From assembly GCF_026409565.1 (NCBI RefSeq), contig NZ_CP112881.1, forward strand, positions 1,721,501 through 1,785,500: a DNA stretch of 64,000 nucleotides, in the 5' to 3' direction. Each line of letters opens with the position of its first letter. Position 1 is the first letter of the stretch. This document shows positions 8,310 to 17,356 of this stretch, piece by piece. Origin of the DNA: Sneathiella aquimaris. Its GTDB lineage: Bacteria > Pseudomonadota > Alphaproteobacteria > Sneathiellales > Sneathiellaceae. Below the pieces are notes generated by a model, which saw nothing but the letters and a program-made list of their open reading frames with translations, did no database searches and was not told the DNA's origin. A program made the translations under genes and the position numbers.

Positions 8310-11219
8310 TTAGGCCGCTTTGGTCTTTTTAGATTTCTTGGTGTTGGATTTCTTCGCTGGTGCTTCCCCTACCGTGACAGGGGGGCGTTTTGCAAGGATT
8401 TCCTTCAAATACTGGCCTGTATAACTCGCTTCTACCTCAGCAACCTGTTCAGGGGTGCCTTCTGCGACCAGATAACCGCCCGCATCACCCCCATCAGGGC
8501 CCATATCAACAATCCAGTCCGCTGTTTTGATCACTTCCAGATTATGTTCAATGACCAGAACGCTGTTACCCGCATTGACCAGTGCCTGCAAGACTTCCAT
8601 CAGTTTGCGGACATCTTCAAAATGCAGTCCGGTTGTTGGCTCGTCGAGAATATACAGCGTGCGCCCTGTTGCCCGGCGGGACAATTCTTTGGCCAGTTTG
8701 ACCCGCTGGGCTTCACCACCAGAAAGGGTTGTCGCCTGTTGGCCGACATGGATGTAACCCAACCCAACCTGTTGCAGGGTTTCGAATTTTTCCCGAATAA
8801 CCGGCACAGCCTTGAAGAAAATGGCGGCTTCATCAACCGTCATATCCAAAACATCCGAGATGCTTTTGTCTTTGAAGGCGATTTCCAGAGTTTCGCGGTT
8901 GTAGCGTTTACCTTTACACACATCGCACTGGACATAGACATCCGGCAGGAAGTGCATTTCGATTTTAATAACGCCGTCGCCTTTACATGCCTCGCACCGT
9001 CCGCCTTTTACATTGAACGAGAAGCGCCCTGATTTATAGCCCCGTGCTTTCGCTTCAGGCAGGCCTGCGAACCATTCTCGGATAGGTGTGAAAGCGCCGG
9101 TATAGGTCGCCGGGTTAGACCGGGGTGTGCGTCCGATCGGGCTTTGGTCGATATCGACGATTTTGTCCAGCCACTCTATCCCTTCAATCCGATCATGCGG
9201 ACCGGGATGATTACGGTTATTGTTCAGCTTTTTGGCAATTGCCTTATACAGGGTTTCAATAATCAGGGAGGATTTACCGCCGCCGGAAACACCGGTAACA
9301 CAGGTGAAAGTGCCCAGCGGAATATTCACATTGACGCGTTTCAGATTATTGTGCCGGGCACCAATAATGCGCAATTCACGTGCGGTTTGCGGCTTGCGTC
9401 GTATCGCAGGCAAGGGCACTTCTTTCGTTCCTGAAAGATACTGACCGGTAATGCTGTCCGGGTTATCCATAATATCCTGCGGTGTTCCCTCGGCGATCAG
9501 CTTGCCGCCGTGGCTACCGGCTTTGGGTCCCATATCGATGACATGATCGGCTGTCATCACAGCTTCTTCATCATGTTCGACAACGATAACCGAATTGCCC
9601 TGATCCCTGAGGTTGACCAAGGTTTTCAGCAGGCGAGAGTTATCCCGTTGATGCAGTCCGATAGACGGCTCATCCAGAACATAAAGAACACCGGTCAGGC
9701 CGGAGCCGATTTGAGAAGCAAGCCTGATCCGTTGACTTTCGCCGCCAGACAGGGTTCCCGATCCCCGTGAAAGGGTCAGGTATTCCAGACCTACATCCAC
9801 CAGAAAGCCAAGACGTTCGTTAATTTCTTTCAGGACGCGTTCGGCAATTGATTTTTCTTTTTCACTCAGAACATTGTTCAGGTTCAGGAACCATTTGCGG
9901 GCATCCAAAATTGATTTTCCCGAAACCTCACCAATTTGCAGTCCATCAATTTTTATGGCGAGAGCCTCTTGTTTCAGCCGATGTCCGCCGCAGGTTTTAC
10001 AGGCAGTTTTATCCTGATATTTTTCAAGATCTTCGCGAACCCAGCTGCTGTCGGTTTCGCGCCAGCGCCGCTCAATATTCGGAATGACACCTTCAAACGG
10101 TTTGTTGGTTTTGTATGTGCGCATGCCATCATCAAAAGTAATCTGGATTTTCTGATCACCCGTGCCTTGCAAAACGGCCTGCTGATGTTCTGGCTCCAAT
10201 TCTTCCCATGGGTCGGTAGTCTTAAATCCGAAATGCTTGGCGAGGGCTTCCAGTGTCTGCATGTAGTAGGGGGCCGGCGTTGCGGACCGTGACCAGGGCG
10301 CGATCGCGCCGTCGCGCAAAGATTGTGTTACATCTGGTACCACAAGATTGGGATCGAAATACATTTCGGTTCCCAAACCACCGCAGGACGTACAGGCACC
10401 ATACGGATTATTGAAAGAAAAGATACGCGGCTCGATTTCTTCGATCGTAAAACCGGAAACCGGGCAGGCAAATTTTGCGGAAAAGATTTTTCTTTCGCTG
10501 GTATCGGCATCTTCGACGACAAACAGGCCATCGGCCAATTCTAGCGCAGTTTCAATGGAATCGGCCAGACGTGTCTTGATATCATCATTAATGACGACAC
10601 GGTCAACAACCACGTCGATATGGTGCTTCAGCTTTTTATCCAGCTCCGGCACATCCTCGATTTCATAGATCTCGCCATCGATCTTAACCCGTTGAAACCC
10701 GCGTTTTCGCAGATCCATGAATTCTTTTCGGTATTCGCCTTTGCGGCCCCTGACAATCGGCGCCATCAAATAAAGTCGCTTACCTTCCCCCAATGCCAGA
10801 ACCTGATCAACCATCTGGCTTACGGTCTGGCTTTCAATGGGAAGACCCGTTGCCGGGGAATATGGAACACCGATGCGGGCAAACAACAGACGAAGATAAT
10901 CGTAAATTTCGGTTACGGTACCAACAGTTGACCGCGGGTTTTTCGAGGTCGTCTTTTGTTCGATGGAAATTGCGGGACTTAAGCCGTCAATATGGTCAAC
11001 GTCTGGTTTTTGCATCATTTCCAGGAATTGCCGGGCATAGGCTGAAAGGCTTTCAACATAGCGGCGCTGTCCTTCAGCATAGATTGTATCAAACGCAAGA
11101 GACGATTTTCCTGACCCTGACAATCCGGTGATCACAACCAGCTTGTCGCGGGGAATGTCAACATTCACATTTTGCAGGTTATGTTCGCGTGCGCCTCGGA
11201 TACTGATAATCTTATGCAT
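8310..11219 (-). CDS. uvrA: Excinuclease ABC subunit A
   Basis: DNA damage recognition ATPase of nucleotide excision repair. I place the start at the ATG complement at 11217-11219 ([18 protein letters not shown]), the normal UvrA N-terminus, giving 969 residues; the longer open frame upstream does not look like UvrA. Two ABC modules are visible: Walker [15 protein letters not shown] with signature [12 protein letters not shown], and [11 protein letters not shown] with [15 protein letters not shown]. Zinc-type CxxC pairs are present ([21 protein letters not shown]). A LexA-like box lies 89 bases upstream of the start. Confidence 0.98.
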   Translation of the reverse strand: MHKIISIRGAREHNLQNVNVDIPRDKLVVITGLSGSGKSSLAFDTIYAEGQRRYVESLSAYARQFLEMMQKPDVDHIDGLSPAISIEQKTTSKNPRSTVGTVTEIYDYLRLLFARIGVPYSPATGLPIESQTVSQMVDQVLALGEGKRLYLMAPIVRGRKGEYRKEFMDLRKRGFQRVKIDGEIYEIEDVPELDKKLKHHIDVVVDRVVINDDIKTRLADSIETALELADGLFVVEDADTSERKIFSAKFACPVSGFTIEEIEPRIFSFNNPYGACTSCGGLGTEMYFDPNLVVPDVTQSLRDGAIAPWSRSATPAPYYMQTLEALAKHFGFKTTDPWEELEPEHQQAVLQGTGDQKIQITFDDGMRTYKTNKPFEGVIPNIERRWRETDSSWVREDLEKYQDKTACKTCGGHRLKQEALAIKIDGLQIGEVSGKSILDARKWFLNLNNVLSEKEKSIAERVLKEINERLGFLVDVGLEYLTLSRGSGTLSGGESQRIRLASQIGSGLTGVLYVLDEPSIGLHQRDNSRLLKTLVNLRDQGNSVIVVEHDEEAVMTADHVIDMGPKAGSHGGKLIAEGTPQDIMDNPDSITGQYLSGTKEVPLPAIRRKPQTARELRIIGARHNNLKRVNVNIPLGTFTCVTGVSGGGKSSLIIETLYKAIAKKLNNNRNHPGPHDRIEGIEWLDKIVDIDQSPIGRTPRSNPATYTGAFTPIREWFAGLPEAKARGYKSGRFSFNVKGGRCEACKGDGVIKIEMHFLPDVYVQCDVCKGKRYNRETLEIAFKDKSISDVLDMTVDEAAIFFKAVPVIREKFETLQQVGLGYIHVGQQATTLSGGEAQRVKLAKELSRRATGRTLYILDEPTTGLHFEDVRKLMEVLQALVNAGNSVLVIEHNLEVIKTADWIVDMGPDGGDAGGYLVAEGTPEQVAEVEASYTGQYLKEILAKRPPVTVGEAPAKKSNTKKSKKTKAA

Positions 11220-11307
11220 ATGTCGTTTACACCTGAATTCTGGTTTTCTTGGAGCACAAGAATTTATAGGGAATGCGGCTAAAATGCCAGCAGCAATCTT
11301 GAATAAT

Positions 11308-11322
11308 GTTGTTATTTTGTTC
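11308..11322. promoter_or_regulatory. LexA (SOS) box candidate between uvrA and the unknown cassette
   Basis: GTTGTTATTTTGTTC matches the alphaproteobacterial LexA consensus GTTC-N7-GTTC with one mismatch (GTTG). It lies 89 bases upstream of uvrA and 120 bases upstream of the divergent gene at 11442. uvrA is a known SOS gene in this class, which supports the reading. No binding data are available. Confidence 0.7.
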
Positions 11323-11441
11323 CTGTTTACCCGTCCTGTGATCAAGAACAACTTTTTGCGCCCGCTCTGTTAGTTTTCTCACAGTTTTACTTCCTCAGGA
11401 TTTGTAATAAAGTAGTAAAACATAATATAGGGAGGCTGGGG

Positions 11442-12620
11442 ATGGTTATGTTGGAGGCCGCATTGGCCTTTGCCGTGGTCATGATAATCTTTTCGACAGT
11501 CGTGACGGGGATCATTGAATTTATTCACCGGATAATGGGAACGCGCCATAAACACCTGAAGCGCATGGTAGGGCACTTGTTTGACCAGTATCTGATGCCC
11601 CGTCTGGGACGACATTTGTCCGCCGCCAATGCCCGCGACAGAGAAAAGTTTATACGGGCCATGACTGAAAACCCGATGGCTGAAGCCCCCGAAAAATTTG
11701 TTCCCCCTGCCACAGACCTGAGTTCCCTTGGTTTCTTCGAAAAAATTATTCAGTTTTATAGCAGTCTGAAGTCTTTCTTTTTGTTTTCCATGTCTCCTTT
11801 TCGCCGAAAAGTGTTCGGTAAAGAGATTGAAGTTCTGACGCCTCTTGCCTTTGCCGAACGTCTTGCCCGTACTGATATTGGATTGGCGATCCTTGAAGAA
11901 GGTGAGGAGCAGCTGGAGGCGCTGATCGATGATTTTTCGAGAAGTTTCGACCGGCTGGGACGAACTGCGACCGAGTTCCTGCAAAATCGGGCTCGTTCAT
12001 TATCCATTCTTGTCGGAATTGTGCTTGCCCTTGCGGTGAGTATTGACGCTGGAAAATTGATGACGGCCTTGGTCGAAAATCCTGAATTGCGAACCGCGCT
12101 GATCGATCAATCCGAAGAAGCCATCGAGGAAAACCGTAAAGCATCGCAGAAACTGGAAGACCTTCTTGTCGATATAAAGGCAGGCAAAGCAGAGGCCGTT
12201 ACCGCGAAGGATATTGTTGAGGCGCAGGAAGCGCTGAAAAACAATGTGGATAGCCTCAAGAAGCAAGGGCTGCCCATTGGCTTTGAAGAATACCCATGGG
12301 TAAAGGATGCGCCAGTTGAACCTTCAGGCTATGTCCGATGGTTCTTCATGTGTGTTCTCAGTGGCGTTTTAATTGGGTTGGGCGGACCCTTTTGGTATCG
12401 TGTTTTTACCAAAATCTCTCAACTGACAACCTTACTTAAAGCCGTTGGTTTTGGCGCCCGCAAAGAGGTGGAGGAAAGCAAACAGCCACCAAAAACAGCA
12501 GAAGAAAAAATGAGGCCAGAGACGGTCAGCGACGCATTTTTGACAGCTGCGCGTAACCACAAAATCGCTCATAAAGCCCGCAACCGTGCCATTTTAGGCG
12601 CGGACGGAACACCGCTTTAG
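11442..12620 (+). CDS. Three-helix membrane protein, first gene of an unknown cassette
   Basis: Function unknown. The 392-residue product has membrane helices near residues 5-27, 186-205 and 298-317. Between the last two lies a charged, coiled-coil-like stretch (about 222-275). The pattern after helix 2 (SIDAGKLMTALVENPELRTAL) and the GGPFW at 314-318 resemble a widespread uncharacterised membrane-protein architecture that I recall with NxD-xxRIAxxLxxDPALR and LGAPFW signatures; this is recall, not a search. Start is supported by GGGAGG 7-12 bases upstream. It is followed after 12 bases by the repeat-protein gene and lies divergent from uvrA across the LexA-like box. Confidence 0.78.
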   Translation: MVMLEAALAFAVVMIIFSTVVTGIIEFIHRIMGTRHKHLKRMVGHLFDQYLMPRLGRHLSAANARDREKFIRAMTENPMAEAPEKFVPPATDLSSLGFFEKIIQFYSSLKSFFLFSMSPFRRKVFGKEIEVLTPLAFAERLARTDIGLAILEEGEEQLEALIDDFSRSFDRLGRTATEFLQNRARSLSILVGIVLALAVSIDAGKLMTALVENPELRTALIDQSEEAIEENRKASQKLEDLLVDIKAGKAEAVTAKDIVEAQEALKNNVDSLKKQGLPIGFEEYPWVKDAPVEPSGYVRWFFMCVLSGVLIGLGGPFWYRVFTKISQLTTLLKAVGFGARKEVEESKQPPKTAEEKMRPETVSDAFLTAARNHKIAHKARNRAILGADGTPL

Positions 12621-12632
12621 AAAGGAAAGAAA

Positions 12633-14540
12633 ATGGATCCGATTTTTGCCATTTCCGCTGTCAGGGCGATTATCCGAATTGGGGATGTCTCAAAAGATGC
12701 ATTTAGTCAGTATGCGCAGGAAAAACCCATCTTATTACCATCGGGGACCAGTATTCCTCACGACCCCATCATTGCAATTCGGGATATTTGCGAACAATAC
12801 CCGGCCTTCACGGCGATGTTGGAAAATGACGAAGAATTAAAAAAACGGTGGGCTGACAACCGAGAAACAGAGGTCCCTGGTGCTTTGGAGACGGTTTATC
12901 TGGCGGCTGTTCAGTTTGAGGCAGAGCAAAAGGCAGAAAGCCGAGTGGAAGGCGTCGACCCGTCCAACGATTTCGTCGAGGACGCTGACAAATCAAAACT
13001 GGCAGCAGGTGCCATGGTTTCCCAGTGGGCGGTCGGTCAGGGACCTGTGTCGCCTGTTGCGCGGGTTTTTGTCTCGCTCGCCGATGTTGCCCTTGAATTT
13101 GTGAGCGCGGATCCGTCTATTCTGGGGGTTGGCGGAAAAGGCGAAAAGCTCATCGGTGCGATCAGTCTAGCGGTTTCAGAGGCTATTCCCGATATTGATA
13201 CGCGGGCCTCCCTTGGGCCGAAAGATCGTTTCGCTGAACGGTTGTCGGGGCTGGCGTTGCGGGCCTGTTTGCAAGCGGTCACGAGTAATCCGGATCTGGT
13301 TGTTGAAGAAAAATCTGTCCAGCAGCTTCTTAAAAACAGTTTACCACCGATCATTGCCGCAATGCCTTCCGGGGATGGAAGTATTGCAGAACAAATCAAA
13401 TGGCATCAGGTGACGGATGCTTTTTTCGGACCAGCATTATCGGCGGCCCTTGATACGATCTCAAACGACCCATCAGCTTTTCTTGGTGGTAGTTTTGATC
13501 GGGAAAAAGCGGCCGGGGTGATGGTCACTGGGTTGTTGAAAGCGGCGGCGAAACAGGATCTGGAAACCCGATTTTCGAAAACCGGGGTCATTGAATTGGC
13601 GCGCGCGGCGGCCGGTATCGCAGCAGAGAACCCGGCTTTAATTCTAGGGGGACTTCTTGGCAATGAAGATCTGACCGATCCGCAAAAACAGGAAATATCA
13701 GAGACCATCTCTGTTCATTTATTCGCGGAAATTTCGGCAACGCTTGCCCATAAAAAGGCTCCTTTTAGTGAAGGGCTTGGGGTTGCGATAGCAGCGTCGA
13801 TGCTGGAGGGGTTAAAGAAAGCAGGACCCCAAATCTTTAAAAGCGCCCGCCCTTGGGATGTTGTTGCCTCTAAGGGGTTGAACCTTATTCTGGACGGGTT
13901 CTCGGATGCTTTGCTTAAACCAGACGGAAGCTTTGTTTCGACGGTCTTTAACAAAGATCAGTTAATTGAACTGGCGCGGGTGGTTGTGGCGCAGGTGGCA
14001 ACGACCCCTCATATGCTGGGAACGGATAACAAAGACATTCAGCGTGTTATTTCCGGGGTTGCAAAGGCCATGACGGCCGATAAAAAATTACTGCTGACCC
14101 GTGAGGATTGGGGGCAGATTATCGCTGTCGCGGCCGAGGAAGCCGCCTTAAATCCCGGACGATTGTTCGGCATTAATGACAAAAATCCTGAAGGATTGCT
14201 GGCCACTGAATTGATTACACAACTGCTGGATGTTGCTGCCGAAGACCTCCAGAAACAAACCGGAAAAGTGGGGCCTGTCCTTATTGGCACCACGTTAAGG
14301 GATGCCATTACAACAACTCTTCGGTCTGTCGGTGGGAATATTCATGCGGCGGTTACCCATAAAACCAAAATGAAAGAATTGGCACAAACTCTTACGCAAG
14401 TCGCGGCGGCGCGGCAATTTGAGATCGGCGGGAAAGAGTGGAAACGCTTGTATATGCATTTACTGCCTGGGGTTTTGCGGGATGGTGTCATTCCGACATT
14501 AAGTGCCGAGAAAATTGAAGATATTCTGTCTGCTGGATAA
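12633..14540 (+). CDS. 635-residue alpha-helical repeat protein of unknown function
   Basis: I do not recognise a family. There is no signal peptide and no clear membrane helix; it is rich in Ala, Leu and Glu. At least six similar units can be seen, each an Ala-rich helix ending in a (D/N)P-x-(I/L)-L/F-G turn: near residues 158-165 (SADPSILG), 218-223 (SNPDLV), 277-285 (SNDPSAFLG), 331-340 (AENPALILGG), 457-463 (TTPHMLG) and 505-513 (ALNPGRLFG). The unit repeats about every 50-65 residues. AAGGAAAG precedes the start. It is sandwiched between a membrane-protein gene and a lipoprotein gene, 12 and 10 bases away. Confidence 0.78.
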   Translation: MDPIFAISAVRAIIRIGDVSKDAFSQYAQEKPILLPSGTSIPHDPIIAIRDICEQYPAFTAMLENDEELKKRWADNRETEVPGALETVYLAAVQFEAEQKAESRVEGVDPSNDFVEDADKSKLAAGAMVSQWAVGQGPVSPVARVFVSLADVALEFVSADPSILGVGGKGEKLIGAISLAVSEAIPDIDTRASLGPKDRFAERLSGLALRACLQAVTSNPDLVVEEKSVQQLLKNSLPPIIAAMPSGDGSIAEQIKWHQVTDAFFGPALSAALDTISNDPSAFLGGSFDREKAAGVMVTGLLKAAAKQDLETRFSKTGVIELARAAAGIAAENPALILGGLLGNEDLTDPQKQEISETISVHLFAEISATLAHKKAPFSEGLGVAIAASMLEGLKKAGPQIFKSARPWDVVASKGLNLILDGFSDALLKPDGSFVSTVFNKDQLIELARVVVAQVATTPHMLGTDNKDIQRVISGVAKAMTADKKLLLTREDWGQIIAVAAEEAALNPGRLFGINDKNPEGLLATELITQLLDVAAEDLQKQTGKVGPVLIGTTLRDAITTTLRSVGGNIHAAVTHKTKMKELAQTLTQVAAARQFEIGGKEWKRLYMHLLPGVLRDGVIPTLSAEKIEDILSAG

Positions 14541-14550
14541 GGGTGCTGAG

Positions 14551-15417
14551 ATGGCAAAAATACTAAAAAAATTGGTCTTTGTGACGGTCTTCCTGATGCT
14601 TCAAGGGTGTCAGGCCACAACGTTGCTGGACCTAAATAAAGACTATGTGACACTGGCCGAACAACAGGCAAAAAACCAACATTATTCGAAAGATGGGGTG
14701 CCGTATCACGAACAGGAGCTGGTGACCGAAGCCTATGGCCTTGAACTTGAACAATTGGCGTTGAAAGCATTGGAAAGTGCAGATGAAGCAGCATCAGATG
14801 CCAAAAGTGCTTCGGATGCGCAGGAGAGAAATAGCGCTCTTCGCAATGAAGCGTCTTTCCTCAATGTGTCAGTTCGAAGTTATCTGTCTTCTGGGAAAGT
14901 TGCAGATCACAATGTGGTCTCTGTCGCCAATCGCGGTGTGGATGTGTGCGCAGGGCTAAAAGGCTTGGAAGGATTGCCCACCACATGTGGTTATTTTCAT
15001 ATCGTAAAAATGGTTGCCCTTAATAATGAGCTTGCCCGAAAAACGCGCGCGCTTCTGCGCAAGGCGGCTCTATTAAACCAAGGCGAAAAATTAACGGTTG
15101 AAGAGGGAAAAATATTGCTCGGCGCGCATACAGGATCAGTGGCGGCGATTGTTCAACTGGAAAAATTACGATCAGGGAACACAATTAACTGGCAAGAGGC
15201 GTCCAAAGGTTTGCACGATTATCTGATCGATGAACAAATTAATTTACTGTGCAATGCGATTACCTATCGGGGGCGTATTCTTGACGCGAAGGCAGGCGAT
15301 GGTTGGGACCCACTGACCGTTTTGGAGGAGACGAGACCCGCATTCAATGAGGTGAGAGAAGCGCTGAAAACAGAACCTCAGGAATTCAATCGACAAACAG
15401 ACTGCGATCGGGTGTGA
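14551..15417 (+). CDS. Lipoprotein of unknown function, third gene of the cassette
   Basis: The start is placed at ATG 14551, 10 bases after the preceding stop. This gives a 288-residue precursor with a lipoprotein signal peptide: Lys-rich start MAKILKKLV, hydrophobic core VFVTVFLML, lipobox LQGC with Cys20. Residue +2 after the cysteine is Gln, not Asp, which favours outer-membrane sorting. The mature part is largely helical and Ala/Glu rich (LEQLALKALESADEAASDAK), with no family I recognise. It completes the cassette and is followed by ssb after 85 bases. Confidence 0.77.
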   Translation: MAKILKKLVFVTVFLMLQGCQATTLLDLNKDYVTLAEQQAKNQHYSKDGVPYHEQELVTEAYGLELEQLALKALESADEAASDAKSASDAQERNSALRNEASFLNVSVRSYLSSGKVADHNVVSVANRGVDVCAGLKGLEGLPTTCGYFHIVKMVALNNELARKTRALLRKAALLNQGEKLTVEEGKILLGAHTGSVAAIVQLEKLRSGNTINWQEASKGLHDYLIDEQINLLCNAITYRGRILDAKAGDGWDPLTVLEETRPAFNEVREALKTEPQEFNRQTDCDRV

Positions 15418-15502
15418 TTTCTACTGGTCAGGAATTACTGAAGCGGATAAAGTGCCGTTCAATTTTTCTTAGGTTAGATATAGAATCGAAAGCACGAAGA
15501 TT

Positions 15503-16018
15503 ATGGCAGGCAGCGTCAATAAAGTAATTCTTGTAGGCAATCTGGGAGCGGATCCTGAAGTTCGCTATATGCAGAACGGAAAACCCGTTTGTAACCTTCG
15601 GATTGCGACATCTGAGAGCTGGCGCGACCGCGAAAGCGGAGAGCGCCGCGAAAAAACAGAATGGCATCGGGTGGTCATTTTCAGTGAAGGTCTGTGTAAA
15701 ATTGCAGAAAACTATCTGAAAAAAGGCTCAAAAGTCTATCTGGAAGGTCAATTGCAGACCCGTCAGTATGAACAGGATGGAATGACCAAATACTCAACTG
15801 AAATTGTTTTGCAGGGCTTTAATGCCACGCTCACAATGCTGGATGCTGCAGGCGGTCAGGGCGGCGGCCAGGCGGCTGGCGGCCAAGGCGGTGGAAGCTT
15901 TGGCGGAGGCGGCAATCAGGGCGGCGGCTTTGGTGGCGGCTCTTCCGGGGGCGGAAATGGCGGTGGTTTCGGTGGCGGACCATCAGGTGGTGATTTTGAT
16001 GACGACATTCCGTTCTAA
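15503..16018 (+). CDS. ssb: Single-stranded DNA-binding protein
   Basis: Binds single-stranded DNA in replication, repair and recombination. The N-terminal OB fold spans residues 1-110 ([20 protein letters not shown] at the start, [17 protein letters not shown] near 78-94). A Gly-rich linker follows, and the acidic tip FDDDIPF at the C-terminus is the docking peptide for repair and replication partners. Length 171 is normal. In most relatives ssb lies directly divergent from uvrA; here the unknown cassette separates the two. Confidence 0.98.
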   Translation: MAGSVNKVILVGNLGADPEVRYMQNGKPVCNLRIATSESWRDRESGERREKTEWHRVVIFSEGLCKIAENYLKKGSKVYLEGQLQTRQYEQDGMTKYSTEIVLQGFNATLTMLDAAGGQGGGQAAGGQGGGSFGGGGNQGGGFGGGSSGGGNGGGFGGGPSGGDFDDDIPF

Positions 16019-16054
16019 GGAATTGGTTGTTTTTGCTTCGGCAGATACGAATAG

Positions 16055-16083
16055 AAAGCGGGCTTTTATGCCCGCTTTTTTGT
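16055..16083 (+). terminator. Intrinsic terminator after ssb
   Basis: AAAGCGGGC and GCCCGCTTT form a 9-bp stem with a 6-base loop (TTTTAT), followed by a T-run. The A-rich left side may also let it act on the minus-strand tpmT transcript that ends at 16088. Confidence 0.93.
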
Positions 16084-16087
16084 GTTT

Positions 16088-16729
16088 TCAGGGCTTCCCG
16101 CGGAGGAGCGTGACCGTTTCAAGTGCATCGTTCAGACCTTTTAAGCCCCCCTCAACATGTATCCGATCAACCGGGGCAACGCTGTAGTCGTTTGCGTAAA
16201 GATCGCGAATATGGACGCTGTCGATTGAAAAGGGCGGTCCCGACATCAGGGATTGATCATATTCATAGCAAATCAGGAATTGTGGGGCCCGATCTGTTAT
16301 ATTGATCAGGTGGCGGGCATAGCGCGTCCGCATGTCTGGTGGCAAGGCGACCAAGGCGGCTCGATCATAAATTCCGTGAACTGTACCCAGATTGTCCGCG
16401 TTCAGTTCGAAAATGTCCCCGACGAAAATATCAATATCCGGGGCAGAATACAGGGTCAAAGGTCCTGTTTTGGTGATCGTTGGTTCCAGCGACAGGCCAG
16501 AGAACAACTGTTTGATTGCAAGTTCGCTCAGCTCGATGCCCACAACTTTATACCCCTGACCAAGAAGCCAGGCGATATCACCGGTCTTGCCACATAGAGG
16601 GACAAAAATTCGGTTGCCCGGCGCAACCTCCAGCAAGCTGAACCTTTTCGCAAGAATGGGATTTCCTTGCTCCTGATGAAACCCCAAATTGTTTGTTTCC
16701 CATAAACCGTGCCAAAATTCTGTTTCCAT
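16088..16729 (-). CDS. tpm: Thiopurine S-methyltransferase family protein
   Basis: SAM-dependent methyltransferase; bacterial members methylate selenium and tellurium compounds and thiopurines. I start at Met11 of the open frame (METEFWHGLWETNNLGFHQ), preceded by GGAG, giving 213 residues as usual for TPMT. Visible motifs are RIFVPLCGKTGDIAWLLGQG (SAM site, near residues 35-54) and a later IYDRAALVALPPDMR stretch typical of the family. A MerR-type promoter with a 19-base spacer lies 40 bases upstream, and a MerR regulator gene is divergent. Confidence 0.92.
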   Translation of the reverse strand: METEFWHGLWETNNLGFHQEQGNPILAKRFSLLEVAPGNRIFVPLCGKTGDIAWLLGQGYKVVGIELSELAIKQLFSGLSLEPTITKTGPLTLYSAPDIDIFVGDIFELNADNLGTVHGIYDRAALVALPPDMRTRYARHLINITDRAPQFLICYEYDQSLMSGPPFSIDSVHIRDLYANDYSVAPVDRIHVEGGLKGLNDALETVTLLRGKP

Positions 16730-16768
16730 ATTGTCTCCATTCCTCTTGAGATATTGCATATTTTAGGT

Positions 16769-16799
16769 AAGATACAACCTCAAGTTCACTTTAGGTCAA
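16769..16799 (-). promoter_or_regulatory. MerR-type promoter with 19-bp spacer driving tpm; operator 16777-16796
   Basis: On the minus strand TTGACC (16799-16794) and TATCTT (16774-16769) are separated by 19 bases, the overlong spacing typical of MerR-activated promoters. A near-palindrome, ACCTCAAGTTCACTTTAGGT in the plus reading (16777-16796), fills the spacer. It differs from the SoxR-box pattern CCTCAAGTTAACTTGAGG at two positions. The same site lies 10 bases before the merR start and could allow autoregulation. Confidence 0.82.
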
Positions 16800-16806
16800 G
16801 AGAAAA

Positions 16807-17244
16807 ATGAGCACAGAAATTCTGGATATTGGAGAGGTCTCGAAATTTGCAAAACTGCCTGTTTCGACATTACGATACTACGAGGAAAAAGGCCTGATAC
16901 AGTCGATCGGCCGGCGGGGATTGCGGCGTCTTTTTGATGTTCAGGTTGTTGAAAGACTGGCGTTGATCACACTTGCCCGCAAGGCTCATTTTTCGCTTGA
17001 AGAAATCAGTACCATGCTGGGAACAGACGGCAGTGTTCATATCAACCGGAATAAGCTGAGGGACAAAGCAGATGCCTTGGATCAAACCATTCGGCAACTG
17101 ACAACGTTAAGAAATGGTCTTAATCACATAGCCGAATGCCGGGCGCCCAGCCATCTTGAATGCCCAAAGTTCAGACGTCTCATGCGCCTTGCAGGTAAAG
17201 GGAAGGGGGACGCCGGGCCGAAGAACCCATCGATAAATCTTTAA
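16807..17244 (+). CDS. MerR-family transcriptional regulator with CueR-like cysteine pair
   Basis: DNA-binding regulator. The winged helix-turn-helix covers residues 7-75 (IGEVSKFAKLPVSTLRYYEE), followed by a dimerisation helix (about 80-108). Cys111 and Cys119 (ECRAPSHLECP) show the C-x7-C spacing seen in the metal loop of CueR (Cys112, Cys120). The four-cysteine cluster of SoxR is not complete: only two of its positions are filled. Metal, thiol or redox sensing is therefore plausible and the ligand unknown. It is divergent from tpm and probably controls it through the shared operator. Confidence 0.88.
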   Translation: MSTEILDIGEVSKFAKLPVSTLRYYEEKGLIQSIGRRGLRRLFDVQVVERLALITLARKAHFSLEEISTMLGTDGSVHINRNKLRDKADALDQTIRQLTTLRNGLNHIAECRAPSHLECPKFRRLMRLAGKGKGDAGPKNPSINL

Positions 17245-17309
17245 GGCGGGCGCCGCTCCCCGCTCCTTGAGGGCTGGAAAAGTCTGGACAAGACCGATTT
17301 TTGCCGATA

Positions 17310-17342
17310 TCTCATATAAGAGAATATTTCTCATAATAGAGA
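17310..17342. promoter_or_regulatory. Tandem TCTC-N6-GAGA dyads upstream of the XRE-cupin gene
   Basis: Two copies of TCTC-N6-GAGA start at 17310 and 17329, exactly 19 bases apart. An inner palindrome GAGAATATTTCTC (17320-17332) joins them. They end 14 bases before the start of the XRE-cupin gene, which makes them good candidates for an autoregulatory operator. Confidence 0.6.
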
Positions 17343-17356
17343 AAATAAGAGGCTGA

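Noticed and set aside
11220-11351. 44-residue N-terminal extension of the uvrA frame
   Set aside because: Normal UvrA begins at [16 protein letters not shown]; the extension would run over the LexA-like box and does not resemble the family.
15840-16010. GC-rich repetitive stretch in ssb
   Set aside because: It encodes the normal Gly-rich linker of SSB and is not a separate repeat element.
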